Numbered from the stretch's first letter, positions 42,759 to 52,864 are shown. The stretch: DNA of 64,000 nt from FEB-25 sp963726315 (GCA_963726315.1 CAVSBZ010000003.1:54005-118004), one strand, 5' to 3'. Translations and numbers: made by a program. Notes: generated by a model not told the origin, from the letters alone.

Positions 42759-45197
42759 ATGAACAAACTATTTTTCGATAAAACTGCCAAACGTAATTGG
42801 GATTGGCTTTCCGTGATTTTATTGGTTCTCATCATGGAAATTGCCGCCGCGCGGTTGGTGGCAACGTTATGGACTTTAGACCTGAACCTGGTTTTGCTGG
42901 TCACTTTCTTGGGGACGGTATTAGGTCTGGCACTGGGGAAAAGCGTTTATCGTCGTGGATGGGTGGTAATTATTGCGGTTGCTTATGGCGCAATATTGAT
43001 CCCCTGGCAGCTGGGATTAACCCTCGATGCTGATCTCAGGTGGCGTGACCGGTTAGTCGATTTATGGGGGAGGCTGGGGATAGTCATCGAGGAGCTATTA
43101 ACCAAAAAACCGGTAACCGATAGCATCCTGTTTCTCCTTCTGATGGCAATGCTGTTCTGGGCGTTGGCAATATATGCCGGGGTTGTTTTAATCCGAGAAG
43201 CAAACCCATGGAAGGTGGTCATACCCGCGGGGATTGCCGCATTTGTGATCAACTCTTTTGATCAGCTATTGCTGGTCCGCTCGCTGTACCTGGCAGTTTA
43301 CCTGTTGTTTGCTCTTTTTTTGGTTGCCCGGTTGGAATATATTAAAAATACGGCAAAATGGAATGAGCGACGTACCCATACACCCCCGGATATGGGTTTC
43401 GAATTATCACGGGTTGCCCTTGCGTTATCGATCATATTAGTGTTCTTCGCCTGGAATATTCCGGTAATCGCAGACACATTCAGACCAGCCGCAGATCTAT
43501 GGCAGACAACCTCCAAACCCTGGCTCTCACTTAAAGACCGGTTTAGTTACATGTTTGCATCATTATCAGCCTCGGCTACTTCAGTGCAGAACTATTATGG
43601 TTCGACATTGCCACTTGGGTTGGGCAACCCGCTGAGTGACCAGGTAGTCATGGAAGTGCAAGCCCCTGCCAATCCACCTGAAGGAAGCAGGTACTATTGG
43701 GAAGCCCGTTCATATGATACCTACACCAATTTTGTCTGGTCTTCATCGATACAGACGCCAACCAATCTCAACGCCAGCAGCAAGGATTTAAGTCAGCCGG
43801 GAGTGGATTTACGCACAACGCTTCCCTTCACATTTTTCCCATACCAGCCAATATCAAATATTTATACAGTATCTGAACCTCTGTGGACCAGTGTTCCGAC
43901 TCAGGCGTTTATGAAAAGTAATCCTGATGGAACGGTTAACCTGAGCGCACTGATGAGTAAGACTTATATCCGTCCCGGAGAACAATACACCGTGCGCTCT
44001 GCTCTTGATTCAGTGACGGTAAAACAGCTCAAGGACGCCGGGAATGAGTATCCTGTGTGGGTTACCGCTGAATACCTGCAGCTACCAGACAATATCACCA
44101 CCAGAACAAAGGATTTGGCGAAGAGTATTGCTAAAGGCTTAAATAATCCTTACGATATCACCAATGCGATCACAAACTATCTACGGGCAAATATTCAGTA
44201 CACTTTAGCGATCGACCAACCTCCTGGTAGGCAAGAACGGATCGATTGGTTCTTATTTGACTATCAGAAAGGTTTCTGTAATTATTATGCCTCTGCTGAA
44301 GTCGTTTTATTACGCTCACTAGGGATCCCTGCGCGCATGGCGGTTGGTTTTGCCCAAGGGCAGCGCGAAGAAAATGCTGCTGTGCAAACACCCGTTGGAG
44401 CAAGCAGCAATATCACCCAAGCAGATGTCGGTGCCACATCCACGTATGTCGTGCGCCAAAATAACGCCCATGCCTGGCCGGAAGTATATTTTCCAAAGAT
44501 CGGATGGGTGATCTTCGAGCCGACTGCATCACAATCGGCATTATCACGACCATCTGGCGAGGATGCTGCTAGCTATGACTTGATCGAGTCAGGCAGAGGT
44601 CGTCCGGATCCGATAACCCGTGAAGAATTAGGTTCAGGACCCGAGCGACCTGCAGTCAACTCAAGCTCCAACGAACCGAAGAGCTTCTGGACTACCGGGA
44701 ATATCATATTATTTATTTTTGCTCAAATCCTGATCGGTACGTCGATCATCCTTCTCGTGCAATTTCTGCGTGGGTTTAGAATTTATCCATTCCTGGAAAG
44801 GATTTCGGTCCAGGTACCTCAAACGATCGAAAAAAGCCTGCGTCGATTGGGTATCCAACCACCGGGTTTCCTCACCAATTGGATTTATTACATGAAACTG
44901 CCTGCAACTTCCCGCTCCTATTTGGAGATTAATCATGCCCTTGACCGCGTAGGTAAAAAACCTGAAGTATACAGCACGCCTATGGAGCGAACCAACCTGC
45001 TCATATCCGCGATCCCTGCCGCAGCAGAGCCCGCAGCAGAGTTGTTGACCGAGTACCAAAGATCAGCCTATAGCCCCCGGCCAGGTAACGCCGAGATTGC
45101 CAGGATTTCTGCCACAGAAATCCGTAAACTCTCCTGGCGTGAGTGGATAAAGAAATATCTCTCCCGGTTTAGAATTAAAAGTCGACACAATAACTAA
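42759..45197 (+). CDS. membrane-anchored transglutaminase-like protein (TgpA/DUF3488 type)
   Basis: An 812-residue protein. Six N-terminal membrane segments (about 17-35, 42-62, 67-87, 120-145, 155-185, 220-240) are followed by a large extracytoplasmic region with the transglutaminase core: KGFCNYYASAEV with Cys507, NNAHAWPEVYF with His571, and IFEPT with Glu587 in place of the more usual aspartate. One more membrane segment lies near 650-672, and a cytoplasmic DUF4129-like tail follows. TgpA proteins are periplasmic or outer-face proteases/transglutaminases of unclear substrate. No MoxR or DUF58 partner, usual for this family, is adjacent. Confidence 0.87.
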   Translation: MNKLFFDKTAKRNWDWLSVILLVLIMEIAAARLVATLWTLDLNLVLLVTFLGTVLGLALGKSVYRRGWVVIIAVAYGAILIPWQLGLTLDADLRWRDRLVDLWGRLGIVIEELLTKKPVTDSILFLLLMAMLFWALAIYAGVVLIREANPWKVVIPAGIAAFVINSFDQLLLVRSLYLAVYLLFALFLVARLEYIKNTAKWNERRTHTPPDMGFELSRVALALSIILVFFAWNIPVIADTFRPAADLWQTTSKPWLSLKDRFSYMFASLSASATSVQNYYGSTLPLGLGNPLSDQVVMEVQAPANPPEGSRYYWEARSYDTYTNFVWSSSIQTPTNLNASSKDLSQPGVDLRTTLPFTFFPYQPISNIYTVSEPLWTSVPTQAFMKSNPDGTVNLSALMSKTYIRPGEQYTVRSALDSVTVKQLKDAGNEYPVWVTAEYLQLPDNITTRTKDLAKSIAKGLNNPYDITNAITNYLRANIQYTLAIDQPPGRQERIDWFLFDYQKGFCNYYASAEVVLLRSLGIPARMAVGFAQGQREENAAVQTPVGASSNITQADVGATSTYVVRQNNAHAWPEVYFPKIGWVIFEPTASQSALSRPSGEDAASYDLIESGRGRPDPITREELGSGPERPAVNSSSNEPKSFWTTGNIILFIFAQILIGTSIILLVQFLRGFRIYPFLERISVQVPQTIEKSLRRLGIQPPGFLTNWIYYMKLPATSRSYLEINHALDRVGKKPEVYSTPMERTNLLISAIPAAAEPAAELLTEYQRSAYSPRPGNAEIARISATEIRKLSWREWIKKYLSRFRIKSRHNN

Positions 45198-45213
45198 ATT
45201 CGATAATTTAGAA

Positions 45214-45247
45214 AAAAACCGGTGGGCTTCCCAACTCACCGGTTTTT
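45214..45247. terminator. bidirectional terminator between convergent genes
   Basis: An 11-bp stem (45214-45224 with 45237-45247) is flanked by A5 and T5. It lies between the transglutaminase stop (45197) and the stop of the minus-strand desulfhydrase gene (45315). Confidence 0.85.
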
Positions 45248-45314
45248 CGATTGATATACATTAAGATTTAAAATTATCTCTCACTCCAAACGGAGGAACC
45301 TTCTTTCAACGTCA

Positions 45315-46289
45315 TTACGATATGCCTTCGGCAAGATGAGTATATTTTTCGGAAAATAATGCAGGTGTCCCACCGGTATGCCAGAAGAGCACATTTTCAT
45401 CCGCTTTGAAATAGTCCTTGCGGATAAGGTCCAGCAATCCTCCCGCGGCTCGACCGGTATAGACCGGGTCTAATAAAAGTCCTTCTTCACGCGCAAATAA
45501 CCGGATGGCTTCAATCTCAGCTGCGCCCATCACCCCATAACCACCGCCAAGGTAATCAGCGCACACCAGGATCTCTTGTGGCGTGAAATCAACTTTTTCA
45601 CCAAGGAAATCTATCGTCGCGCTTGCCAGTGAAGCTACGTGCGCCTGAAGATCCGCTTCGGTCTCATCCACACTGATACCAAGCACCTTGCCTTTGAAGT
45701 TGAAAAGTCGCGCTCCAGCCACCAACCCAGCCTGGGTGCCCGCAGAAGAAGAGGCAAAAACGATCCAGTCAGGCTGAAAACCTTGATCGAGCAGCTCCTT
45801 TATTGCGTAAACATACGCACTGGCACCGGTGGTATTTGAGCCTCCATAGGGGATCAGATAAGGACGTTTCCCGGCGCTCCAGGCATCTTTAAGAGTTCGG
45901 TCGAGAATATGATCACGTTCCTCGAGGGATGTCCACACGATTTCAGCACCGAACAACTGGTCTAACATCAGGTTTCCCGTGGCAACCAGCGGCTTTTCAC
46001 CCGATAGCACCAGGATGCAGTCAAAGTTGAGCCGTGCACACGCTGCGGCAGTCTGGCGGCAGTGATTTGATTGTACCGCGCCGGCCGTAATGATTGTCCG
46101 CGCGCCATTTGCTTGAGCTTCGGCTAATAAATATTCCAGCTTGCGGGTCTTATTCCCTCCAAACCCAAGACCGGTGAGATCATCCCGTTTTACAAATAAT
46201 TTTATTCCGCCTAATTTAGAGGTAAGGCGGGGTAGCGCTTCGATTGGAGTGGGGAGCTGAGCGAATTTAATCCGAGGAATTGTTCTCAT
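45315..46289 (-). CDS. D-cysteine desulfhydrase / ACC-deaminase-like PLP enzyme
   Basis: A 324-residue fold-type II PLP enzyme. FVKRDDLTGLGFGGNKTRKLEYL (about residues 32-54) holds the PLP lysine in GGNKTRK. AVQSNHCRQTAAA near 76-88 is the substrate-binding serine/asparagine region. FASSSAGTQAGLVAG (about 185) binds phosphate, and WHTGGTPALF lies near the end. The group includes D-cysteine desulfhydrase and 1-aminocyclopropane-1-carboxylate deaminase; sequence reading alone does not separate them. Its ATG overlaps the stop of a FemAB-like gene (ATGA), so it belongs to the envelope operon. A longer frame to 46409 is rejected for that reason. Confidence 0.86.
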   Translation of the reverse strand: MRTIPRIKFAQLPTPIEALPRLTSKLGGIKLFVKRDDLTGLGFGGNKTRKLEYLLAEAQANGARTIITAGAVQSNHCRQTAAACARLNFDCILVLSGEKPLVATGNLMLDQLFGAEIVWTSLEERDHILDRTLKDAWSAGKRPYLIPYGGSNTTGASAYVYAIKELLDQGFQPDWIVFASSSAGTQAGLVAGARLFNFKGKVLGISVDETEADLQAHVASLASATIDFLGEKVDFTPQEILVCADYLGGGYGVMGAAEIEAIRLFAREEGLLLDPVYTGRAAGGLLDLIRKDYFKADENVLFWHTGGTPALFSEKYTHLAEGIS

Positions 46290-47506
46290 TTTGATTGTCC
46301 TATACTCTGTTTCGTGCTGGCTTGTCCATGTTGACGCATGATATCCAAAAGACCTGGCAGTGTTCGCGTATACAACCGGTATAGCATTCGGTTTGTGGGT
46401 AAATCCCATGCGCCAAGGTAGCGGTGAACCGTGCCTCCGAGCCCCTCCTTAAACCTGAATACGCCCCACAATGGATCGGTTTCAACGAATTCGTCAGGTG
46501 CGCCCCATAAATCATACACAGTGCAGCCAGCAGCCCTGGCCCGCTTCATCGCCTCCCATTGGAGCAGGTAATTGGGCATCTTATCCCTGTGGGCTGTTCG
46601 AGACATGCCATATAAATACCAGGCTTTTTTTGCAAACCGAAAAATGATTACAGCTGCAATCGCTTCGCCATCCACCTCAGCAATTAATGCCTCAGCCACC
46701 GGTTGGTCAAGGCGTAAGGATCCTTGCTGAAACATAAACGAATTCCAAACTTCGCGGTAATAGCCGTCACTCCGGATTACGAAACCATCGCGGACGGATG
46801 TTTCAGCATACATTTGGATAAGCTGGTCAAGATCTGCGGGTTTTGCTGTCCGGATTACCACTCCTTTACGCAGTGCCAGGTTTACGTTGTAGCGAGTTTT
46901 TTGTTTCATGCCGGCTAGAAGCTCATTTTCAACGGGCTCAAGATTGATTACCACTGTATTTCGGAATTGAACCTGTTCCTGTGAATACTGCCAACCAGCT
47001 TGTTTAAGGTCATTGATTACACTTTCAGCAAGCAAATTTTCATTTGAGCCAGGATTACCAGGTATTCCTACGCCAAGCTCAAAATCAGGGTCGATTTTTA
47101 TGAATATGGCATTATATTTGTGGGCAAATTCCTTTAGGTCCTTCAATACTTGGTGGCGTAAGGGGACATCTTCCCAATCAAGTAACGGTCCTTTCGGCAC
47201 GTAAATTACCCCCATCTTATGTGAAAATCCACCGATGCTGATATTGCGTTGCAGGATCAGCGCCGCGGCTACTAATTGTGCCTGGTTTCGTTCATCAGGA
47301 TATTGATTAATTGAAATTGAATACCCACCGACCTGTTTAGACCATAGGACGTGAGTAGGCTGCCAACCGAATTGTGATTTTACTTTGCCCCATTCCCAGG
47401 TTTGAAGAATATGCGTCCCAGGCAGCTGTGATATAGCCGCGTTCCACTGGAGTGGATTTATCGGGGGTGGGGTAGTAGGCAGCATCTGATTGCCATCGAT
47501 CATCAA
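46286..47506 (-). CDS. FemAB-family peptidoglycan bridge / aminoacyltransferase-like protein (copy 2)
   Basis: A 406-residue protein of the FemABX type with two GNAT-like halves. Family signs are GTHILQTWEWGKVKSQFGW near residue 30, AGMKQKTRYNVNLALRKGVV (about 204-223) and RMPNYLLQWEAMKRARAAGC with YDLWGAPD near the end. FemX enzymes add amino acids from aminoacyl-tRNA to lipid II. It overlaps both neighbours by four bases (ATGA), so translation is coupled in the order FemAB copy 1, copy 2, desulfhydrase. Confidence 0.88.
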   Translation of the reverse strand: MMIDGNQMLPTTPPPINPLQWNAAISQLPGTHILQTWEWGKVKSQFGWQPTHVLWSKQVGGYSISINQYPDERNQAQLVAAALILQRNISIGGFSHKMGVIYVPKGPLLDWEDVPLRHQVLKDLKEFAHKYNAIFIKIDPDFELGVGIPGNPGSNENLLAESVINDLKQAGWQYSQEQVQFRNTVVINLEPVENELLAGMKQKTRYNVNLALRKGVVIRTAKPADLDQLIQMYAETSVRDGFVIRSDGYYREVWNSFMFQQGSLRLDQPVAEALIAEVDGEAIAAVIIFRFAKKAWYLYGMSRTAHRDKMPNYLLQWEAMKRARAAGCTVYDLWGAPDEFVETDPLWGVFRFKEGLGGTVHRYLGAWDLPTNRMLYRLYTRTLPGLLDIMRQHGQASTKQSIGQSK

Positions 47507-48507
47507 GCTTCAACTTTACGATACTTAAGCCACAATGTATACGCACGATATAGAATAGGATTATAGACCCGATCCCATGAGCCAATCGACCGTTTTAATT
47601 GACCACCGAACCCGCGCTTGAAACGATACACTCCCCATAAGCCAACGTCGCGGGAGGAAAAATTCGCTTCTAAGGTGTCCAGGTTCTCGTCTGGAACACC
47701 CCACAGGTCATATTCCGTGCACCCCTGCGATTTTGCCCACCGCATTGCTTCCCATTGAAGAAGGTAGTTGGGCATTCTATCACGGTGCAAATCAGACGAA
47801 GCCCCATAAAAATACCAGGCGCGATTCCCAACTCTGAAAACAATTAAGGCTGAGATAGGTGCACTCTCGAATTCTGCCAGGAGCAGCTGGCATTGATCAC
47901 TGGCATGGAAGAGATCAAATGCACGCTGGTAGTACGCCAGGCTGTGAATACCAAACTGGTCTCGTTGACCCGTGGCTTTCATTAGTTCATAGAATGCAGA
48001 TAAATCGGTGTGGGCCCGGGCGATTACATTTTTCTTAAGTGCCAGGTTGATATTGTAACGTGTCTTTTGTTTCATGCGACCGAGGATTTGGGCTTCCTCC
48101 CCGGTTAAGTCAACCACCAGGGTGCGTTGGGGCTGGATAATATGGTTGGTTTGAATAAACCCGGAAGGAAAACCTCCAGATATATTCGCATCATTCTCCT
48201 CTTCTGCTTCCCAAAAATCTGGCTCAACCTTTAAAAAAACACAATGCATTTTCCGGCAAATGGAATCAGTTTCTGGCCACAATTGATCCCATCCCGATCC
48301 AAGCGGTCCTTTGGGTATGTAAGCGAAATTTATCCCGGGGAAAATTCGTTTTACCAGGATTTGAGCCCCACAATTTTGCTGAGCCTGATGTGCTAATTGC
48401 CACCCAAAATCAGCTTTTAGCTTTCCCCACGCAGATGTTTGGAGGATATGAGGATTGGGAAATTGAGTAATAAATGCATCCCACTCGATTGGGCTCATCG
48501 ATACCAT
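47503..48507 (-). CDS. FemAB-family peptidoglycan bridge / aminoacyltransferase-like protein (copy 1)
   Basis: A 334-residue paralogue of the next gene. It shows PHILQTSAWGKLKADFGW, RMKQKTRYNINLALKKNV and RMPNYLLQWEAMRWAKSQGC followed by YDLWGVPDE. It is shorter than copy 2 in the first half. Start ATG 48507 is taken; ATG 48498 is also possible. It follows the 4,6-dehydratase gene by six bases. In Chloroflexota the target of such ligases is not well known, because some members have unusual envelopes. Confidence 0.88.
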   Translation of the reverse strand: MVSMSPIEWDAFITQFPNPHILQTSAWGKLKADFGWQLAHQAQQNCGAQILVKRIFPGINFAYIPKGPLGSGWDQLWPETDSICRKMHCVFLKVEPDFWEAEEENDANISGGFPSGFIQTNHIIQPQRTLVVDLTGEEAQILGRMKQKTRYNINLALKKNVIARAHTDLSAFYELMKATGQRDQFGIHSLAYYQRAFDLFHASDQCQLLLAEFESAPISALIVFRVGNRAWYFYGASSDLHRDRMPNYLLQWEAMRWAKSQGCTEYDLWGVPDENLDTLEANFSSRDVGLWGVYRFKRGFGGQLKRSIGSWDRVYNPILYRAYTLWLKYRKVEA

Positions 48508-48513
48508 ACCTGC

Positions 48514-50400
48514 TTATATCATTGATGTTATATCTGGGGCTGGAGTGCTGCTCACAACCGCTCCAGGGACGGTTTTATTTAGCATATTGACAATCTGTTC
48601 AGGATCGCCGTTTATTCCTAGCATGATAAGATTATTAATTGCTTCATCCAGAGCATTGCTCGCTAACATTCCATTTTCATCCAGGCGAAGGATATCTGGA
48701 TGGATTGTCGATAGATAATCAGCACCTTCGTCCCACAATGCTTCACTTAACTTTTCACCCGGTCGGATACCGGTGAACACGATTTCTATATCTTTATCCG
48801 GCTCTAGACCAGACAGGCGGATCAAATCATGGGCGAGGTCAAGGATCTTGATCTGTTCGCCCATATTTAGCACGAATACTTCCCCACCTTTTCCCATGGC
48901 TGAGGCTTGCAGTACCAGGTGAACTGCCTCCGGAATCGTCATAAAATAGCGTTCCATATCCGGGTGAGTTATCGTGACTGGACCGCCATTTTCGATCTGC
49001 CGTTTGAACATTAATAAGACGCTGCCCCGGCTTCCCAGCACATTACCAAAGCGTACCACTGAGAATGCTTTCCCCGTTCTGCGGGCGGCATCCAGGATTA
49101 ACATCTCACCAATCCGCTTGGTCGCCCCATAGACGCTGGTGGGACAGATGGCTTTATCCGTCGAAATCATTACCAGCCGCTCCACATTATTATCAATCGC
49201 AGCGTCAATGATGGTACGGGTACCGAGGATATTATTACTGACAGCTTCTTCTATGTTAGCTTGCATTAATGGCACATGTTTATGGGCAGCTGCATGGAAA
49301 ACTACCTGGGGCTGATAACTCGAAAATAAATTATGGATGTGTTCGGTATCACGGATATCGGCAATCAATGGATGAACGTTCAACGCAGGATAACTTTGCT
49401 CGAGTTCAATCAGGGTTTCAAAAATACTGTTTTCGCCATGACCCAATAAAAATAATTCGGTGGGATCCCATCGAGCAATTTGACGGCACAATTCCCTTCC
49501 AATCGAGCCACCCGCCCCGGTAACCAGGACACGCTTGCCACTCAAGCTCATCCCTACTAATTCGTTATCAATATGGGTAGGCGCTCGGCGGAGTAAATCG
49601 GTGATATCGACCTCCCTGAGCTTATTGACACTGACTTTCCCACCGATCAGCTCGTGCAGGCTTGGCATCGTGCGTGAGGGGATGTTTTTTGTGCGGCAGA
49701 CATCAGCGACTTTTCGTACCACCTGTCCGGGCGCGCTTGGGATGGCAATAATGACCTCTTCTGCCTTTTTGGCGTCAATTAAACGCGATAGTTCGTCCAA
49801 TTTTCCAATCACCGGGGTGCCATGGATCTCCTGTTTTTGTTTAGCAGGATCATCATCGACAAATCCAATCGGGTGCAGGTTCGCTTGAGGATTCCGCTGC
49901 ATTTCCCTCACCACGAGGGCACCGGCATCCCCTGCACCGACAATCAAGACGCGCTTTGGGCGACTCTCAGACTGCCTGGCAGTCAGTTGGCTTTCCGAAA
50001 TAACCCGATAGGAGAAACGTAAACCACCCACTGCCAGGAGCGATAGGACGTAATCGATCACTAAAACCCCACGCGAAAATTCCCAGACTGGCATCAAAAA
50101 AGAAATAATGAGCACGATGACTGTGACAAGGATCGAGGCCGTTGTGACTGCAATGGCGATCAGTTTTAACTCGCGGATGCTCGCATACTCCCACAACCGT
50201 CGATAGAGACCAAATTGGAAATAAACCACCGGTTTTACCAGCAGGGCTACCACTAACATGACCGCAATTTGGTATCTAAAATCATAAAGTCTCAGCCCTA
50301 AGGGGACGCGTAGGAGCACGCTGCCGAGCACGCAGACTACGATGAAGAACAGATCACCAACCAGAACCGTCCGATTCCTGGAAAGGAAATGGGTTTTCAA
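48514..50400 (-). CDS. membrane-bound nucleotide-sugar 4,6-dehydratase (CapD/WbpM type)
   Basis: A 628-residue polysaccharide biosynthesis enzyme. Four N-terminal membrane helices (about 12-110) are followed by a first Rossmann-like domain (VLIVGAGDAGALVVREM near 148) and the catalytic SDR domain from about 285. That domain has VLVTGAGGSIGRELCRQI, AAAHKHVPLM, MISTDKAICPTS and YGATK with the Tyr-x-x-x-Lys pair. Relatives make UDP-2-acetamido-4-keto-6-deoxy sugars for O-antigen or capsule. The start codon is TTG with AAGGGG upstream. It is separated by one base from the sugar-phosphate transferase gene. Confidence 0.92.
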   Translation of the reverse strand: MKTHFLSRNRTVLVGDLFFIVVCVLGSVLLRVPLGLRLYDFRYQIAVMLVVALLVKPVVYFQFGLYRRLWEYASIRELKLIAIAVTTASILVTVIVLIISFLMPVWEFSRGVLVIDYVLSLLAVGGLRFSYRVISESQLTARQSESRPKRVLIVGAGDAGALVVREMQRNPQANLHPIGFVDDDPAKQKQEIHGTPVIGKLDELSRLIDAKKAEEVIIAIPSAPGQVVRKVADVCRTKNIPSRTMPSLHELIGGKVSVNKLREVDITDLLRRAPTHIDNELVGMSLSGKRVLVTGAGGSIGRELCRQIARWDPTELFLLGHGENSIFETLIELEQSYPALNVHPLIADIRDTEHIHNLFSSYQPQVVFHAAAHKHVPLMQANIEEAVSNNILGTRTIIDAAIDNNVERLVMISTDKAICPTSVYGATKRIGEMLILDAARRTGKAFSVVRFGNVLGSRGSVLLMFKRQIENGGPVTITHPDMERYFMTIPEAVHLVLQASAMGKGGEVFVLNMGEQIKILDLAHDLIRLSGLEPDKDIEIVFTGIRPGEKLSEALWDEGADYLSTIHPDILRLDENGMLASNALDEAINNLIMLGINGDPEQIVNMLNKTVPGAVVSSTPAPDITSMI

Positions 50401-50401
50401 A

Positions 50402-51826
50402 TTATCTACCCCTTAAACTTAACACCAAAGTGGGCGTGATTGCAATGATGCGCAAGTCCATCAAAAAGCTACGGTGCATGATATAGAACAAATCATACTC
50501 AAGCTTTTCAATGGTTTCGTCGATTGTGGAAGCATATTGTTGGTTTACTTGTGCCCAACCCGTCATGCCCGGGCGGACCAATAGGCGGGCGCGATAAAAC
50601 GGTACGTGCTGCTGGAACCATTCCACAAGCTCCGGGCGTTCAGCCCGCGGACCAACGAGGCTCATCTCACCATGCAGCACATTATAGAATTGGGGAATTT
50701 CATCAATATGGGTTTTTCGCAAAATAAGACCCACCCGCGTCGCCCGCCGGTCGTTTTCCTCAGCCCATTGAGGCTGACCATCCGCTTCTGCATCCTGGCG
50801 CATCGTTCGAAATTTATAAATATTGTATAGCTGACCGCCTCGACCCATTCGAATTTGCTTATAAAGGATTGGACTGCCCGATTCCAGTAATATTGCCACT
50901 GCAACGAATGGGAATAAGAGCAGTAAAATGAACATTCCCACCAGTCCGCCCAGAATGTCGAGGGCACGTTTAGCCATCTCAGAAAATGTTTCTGAGCGGG
51001 CTTTATCAACGAATGAGCGCAGGATCCATTCCGCTTCGAGATAACGTATCGGCACTCTGTGCAGCAGCTCTTCGTAGGCGACGGGCATGCGGATGATCTC
51101 CGTCCCCAATTCCTGGGCATCTAATAATGCCTGGAACATGCCTCCTTGCATCTGCCCGGAGATGGCAACGATCAGGTCGGTAATTTGATGGTCACAGATT
51201 GCTCTGAGTAATTTGTCATTCCCGCCGAAAACTTCATAGCCTTCAATCATCTTACCGATTTTTAGCGGGTCATCATCAATGATGCCAACCATGATATATG
51301 GATGTGGTTTGTGCTGGTTGATGATCTGCAGCATGATCTTGCCGGTATCTCCAGCCCCAACCAGCAGCATCCGCCGCATAAATTGAGGCGCGGTAAATAT
51401 CCTGATATACAGCAGCCTCCAAAATAACGTAAGAATAAATGCACTGATAATGAAACAAGCGACGCTAATTCGGGGTAATGATTTGGGTGCAGACGTGAAG
51501 TAAAACACCATGTAAAGACCCAGGCCAATCAGGGCTGAGAAGGCGATATTTCGCAAGGTTCCAATTGGGTCTCTGGCGCGGTGCTCATCATAGAGCCGTG
51601 CCATCAGGAAAGGCCAGATAAATGGGAGCAGAAAAAACCAGGTTGGGAGGCTGCGGATAAAGTCGATTGTGAGTGACTGGTATATATCAGCAATAGACCA
51701 GACGTAGATGGCAATAAACATGGCGATCACTGCCATGAAAAAATCAACTAATAGAAGGAGAGTACGCCGTTCACGCGGTCTCAGCCGCCACTTTGCTGAC
51801 GTAGGGGTTGTCTTTACTGCAATCAT
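50402..51826 (-). CDS. polyprenyl glycosylphosphotransferase (exopolysaccharide-initiating, WbaP/WcaJ-like)
   Basis: A 474-residue polyisoprenyl-phosphate hexose-1-phosphate transferase. Five N-terminal membrane segments come first. A CoA-binding-like domain (MLLVGAGDTGKIMLQII near 155) follows, then a re-entrant helix (ALDILGGLVGMFILLLLFPF region, about 290-312). The catalytic domain has YKFRTMR, the LRKTHIDEIPQFYNVL segment and MSLVGPRAERPE, and ends with GMTGWAQVNQQY. It transfers the first sugar phosphate to undecaprenyl phosphate at the membrane. The upstream glycosyltransferase ends one base away. Confidence 0.93.
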   Translation of the reverse strand: MIAVKTTPTSAKWRLRPRERRTLLLLVDFFMAVIAMFIAIYVWSIADIYQSLTIDFIRSLPTWFFLLPFIWPFLMARLYDEHRARDPIGTLRNIAFSALIGLGLYMVFYFTSAPKSLPRISVACFIISAFILTLFWRLLYIRIFTAPQFMRRMLLVGAGDTGKIMLQIINQHKPHPYIMVGIIDDDPLKIGKMIEGYEVFGGNDKLLRAICDHQITDLIVAISGQMQGGMFQALLDAQELGTEIIRMPVAYEELLHRVPIRYLEAEWILRSFVDKARSETFSEMAKRALDILGGLVGMFILLLLFPFVAVAILLESGSPILYKQIRMGRGGQLYNIYKFRTMRQDAEADGQPQWAEENDRRATRVGLILRKTHIDEIPQFYNVLHGEMSLVGPRAERPELVEWFQQHVPFYRARLLVRPGMTGWAQVNQQYASTIDETIEKLEYDLFYIMHRSFLMDLRIIAITPTLVLSLRGR

Positions 51827-51827
51827 C

Positions 51828-52829
51828 TCAACGGCTCGTTACTCTTGGCTTTGCAATCACCCCCCACAAGAATGCAGCACCCCACGACAGATGGATTGTG
51901 GCAGTCGCCAGTGGAACGCCAATGGCGCTTAATAATTGTTTATGTTTTAAACTCATTTGGATACCGATGCCGAAGATAATGATAGTATATAGTATCACAA
52001 TAATTGCCAGCAACCAACGCGCCAGCACCCAAAATAATGATAAGACGCCCAGGCTAAACAGCGCTGCCACGAAAACCGGGGGTAGGATCTGACGCCAGCG
52101 CAGCGTTTGTGGATAACTGCGCAGCATTTGGGCTTTCCAATATCCATAACGCCAGTATTGTTTAGACAGCTCCCGCAGGGTTGACCTTGCGTAGTAGATG
52201 GAGGATATCGATGGGTCCATCCATATTTTACCGCCAGACTGCCTGAGGCGAACATTAAACTCGTAATCTTCGTTGGTGAGCAGTGTTTCGTCGAACTTCC
52301 CGATCCGATTGATCAGGTCTTTTTCGAACGCTCCGAATGGGACGGTGTCCACCTCCTGGGCCAGACCACCAATTCGGTAGCGGGCATCGCCTGCACCGAT
52401 TGGGTGTGAAGCCGCCAAAGCGATGGATTTAGCGATCCAGGTGTCTGCACCGGGTTGTATTTTCCAGATGCCACCAACATTATCACCCAGGTGATTTTCT
52501 AATCCATGGATACAATTCTGAATGTAATCGCTGCAAGGAATTGAATGCGCATCCATCCGAACGATATAAGTACCATTCGCAGCTTCGATGGCACGATTTA
52601 ACCCCGAAGGAATAATACGCAGAGTGTTCTCAACAACCTTGATCGCCAAGTCAGGGTGAGCCATTTTAAATTCATCAATAACCGACCGTGTACCATCGGT
52701 CGACAGACCATCCGCGATGACTACCTCAACCCTATCCCTGGGATAGGTCTGAGTATAAATAGCATCCAGAAGTTGGCGAATAGTCGCTTCTTCGTTATAA
52801 CAGGGTACGATCACAGAAACAACGATCAT
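51828..52829 (-). CDS. family 2 glycosyltransferase with C-terminal membrane segments
   Basis: A 333-residue GT2 protein. It starts SVIVPCYNEEATIRQLL, then VIADGLSTDGT (nucleotide-sugar site), RMDAHSIP in place of the DxD, and a central NEDYEFNVRLRQSGGKIW (acceptor region). Two or three membrane segments follow from about residue 250. It resembles succinoglycan-type transferases such as ExoA. It is first in the envelope operon. The promoter is so close to the ATG that the message would have practically no leader. Confidence 0.9.
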   Translation of the reverse strand: MIVVSVIVPCYNEEATIRQLLDAIYTQTYPRDRVEVVIADGLSTDGTRSVIDEFKMAHPDLAIKVVENTLRIIPSGLNRAIEAANGTYIVRMDAHSIPCSDYIQNCIHGLENHLGDNVGGIWKIQPGADTWIAKSIALAASHPIGAGDARYRIGGLAQEVDTVPFGAFEKDLINRIGKFDETLLTNEDYEFNVRLRQSGGKIWMDPSISSIYYARSTLRELSKQYWRYGYWKAQMLRSYPQTLRWRQILPPVFVAALFSLGVLSLFWVLARWLLAIIVILYTIIIFGIGIQMSLKHKQLLSAIGVPLATATIHLSWGAAFLWGVIAKPRVTSR

Positions 52830-52836
52830 TTGATAT

Positions 52837-52864
52837 TTTATAAGGTATTCAATTACCCTTCCAA
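52837..52864 (-). promoter_or_regulatory. promoter of the envelope operon, leaderless type
   Basis: On the minus strand TTGGAA (52864-52859) and TATAAA (52842-52837) are separated by 16 bases. Only seven bases lie between the -10 box and the ATG at 52829, and no Shine-Dalgarno sequence is present. Transcription would begin at or next to the start codon. Confidence 0.55.
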
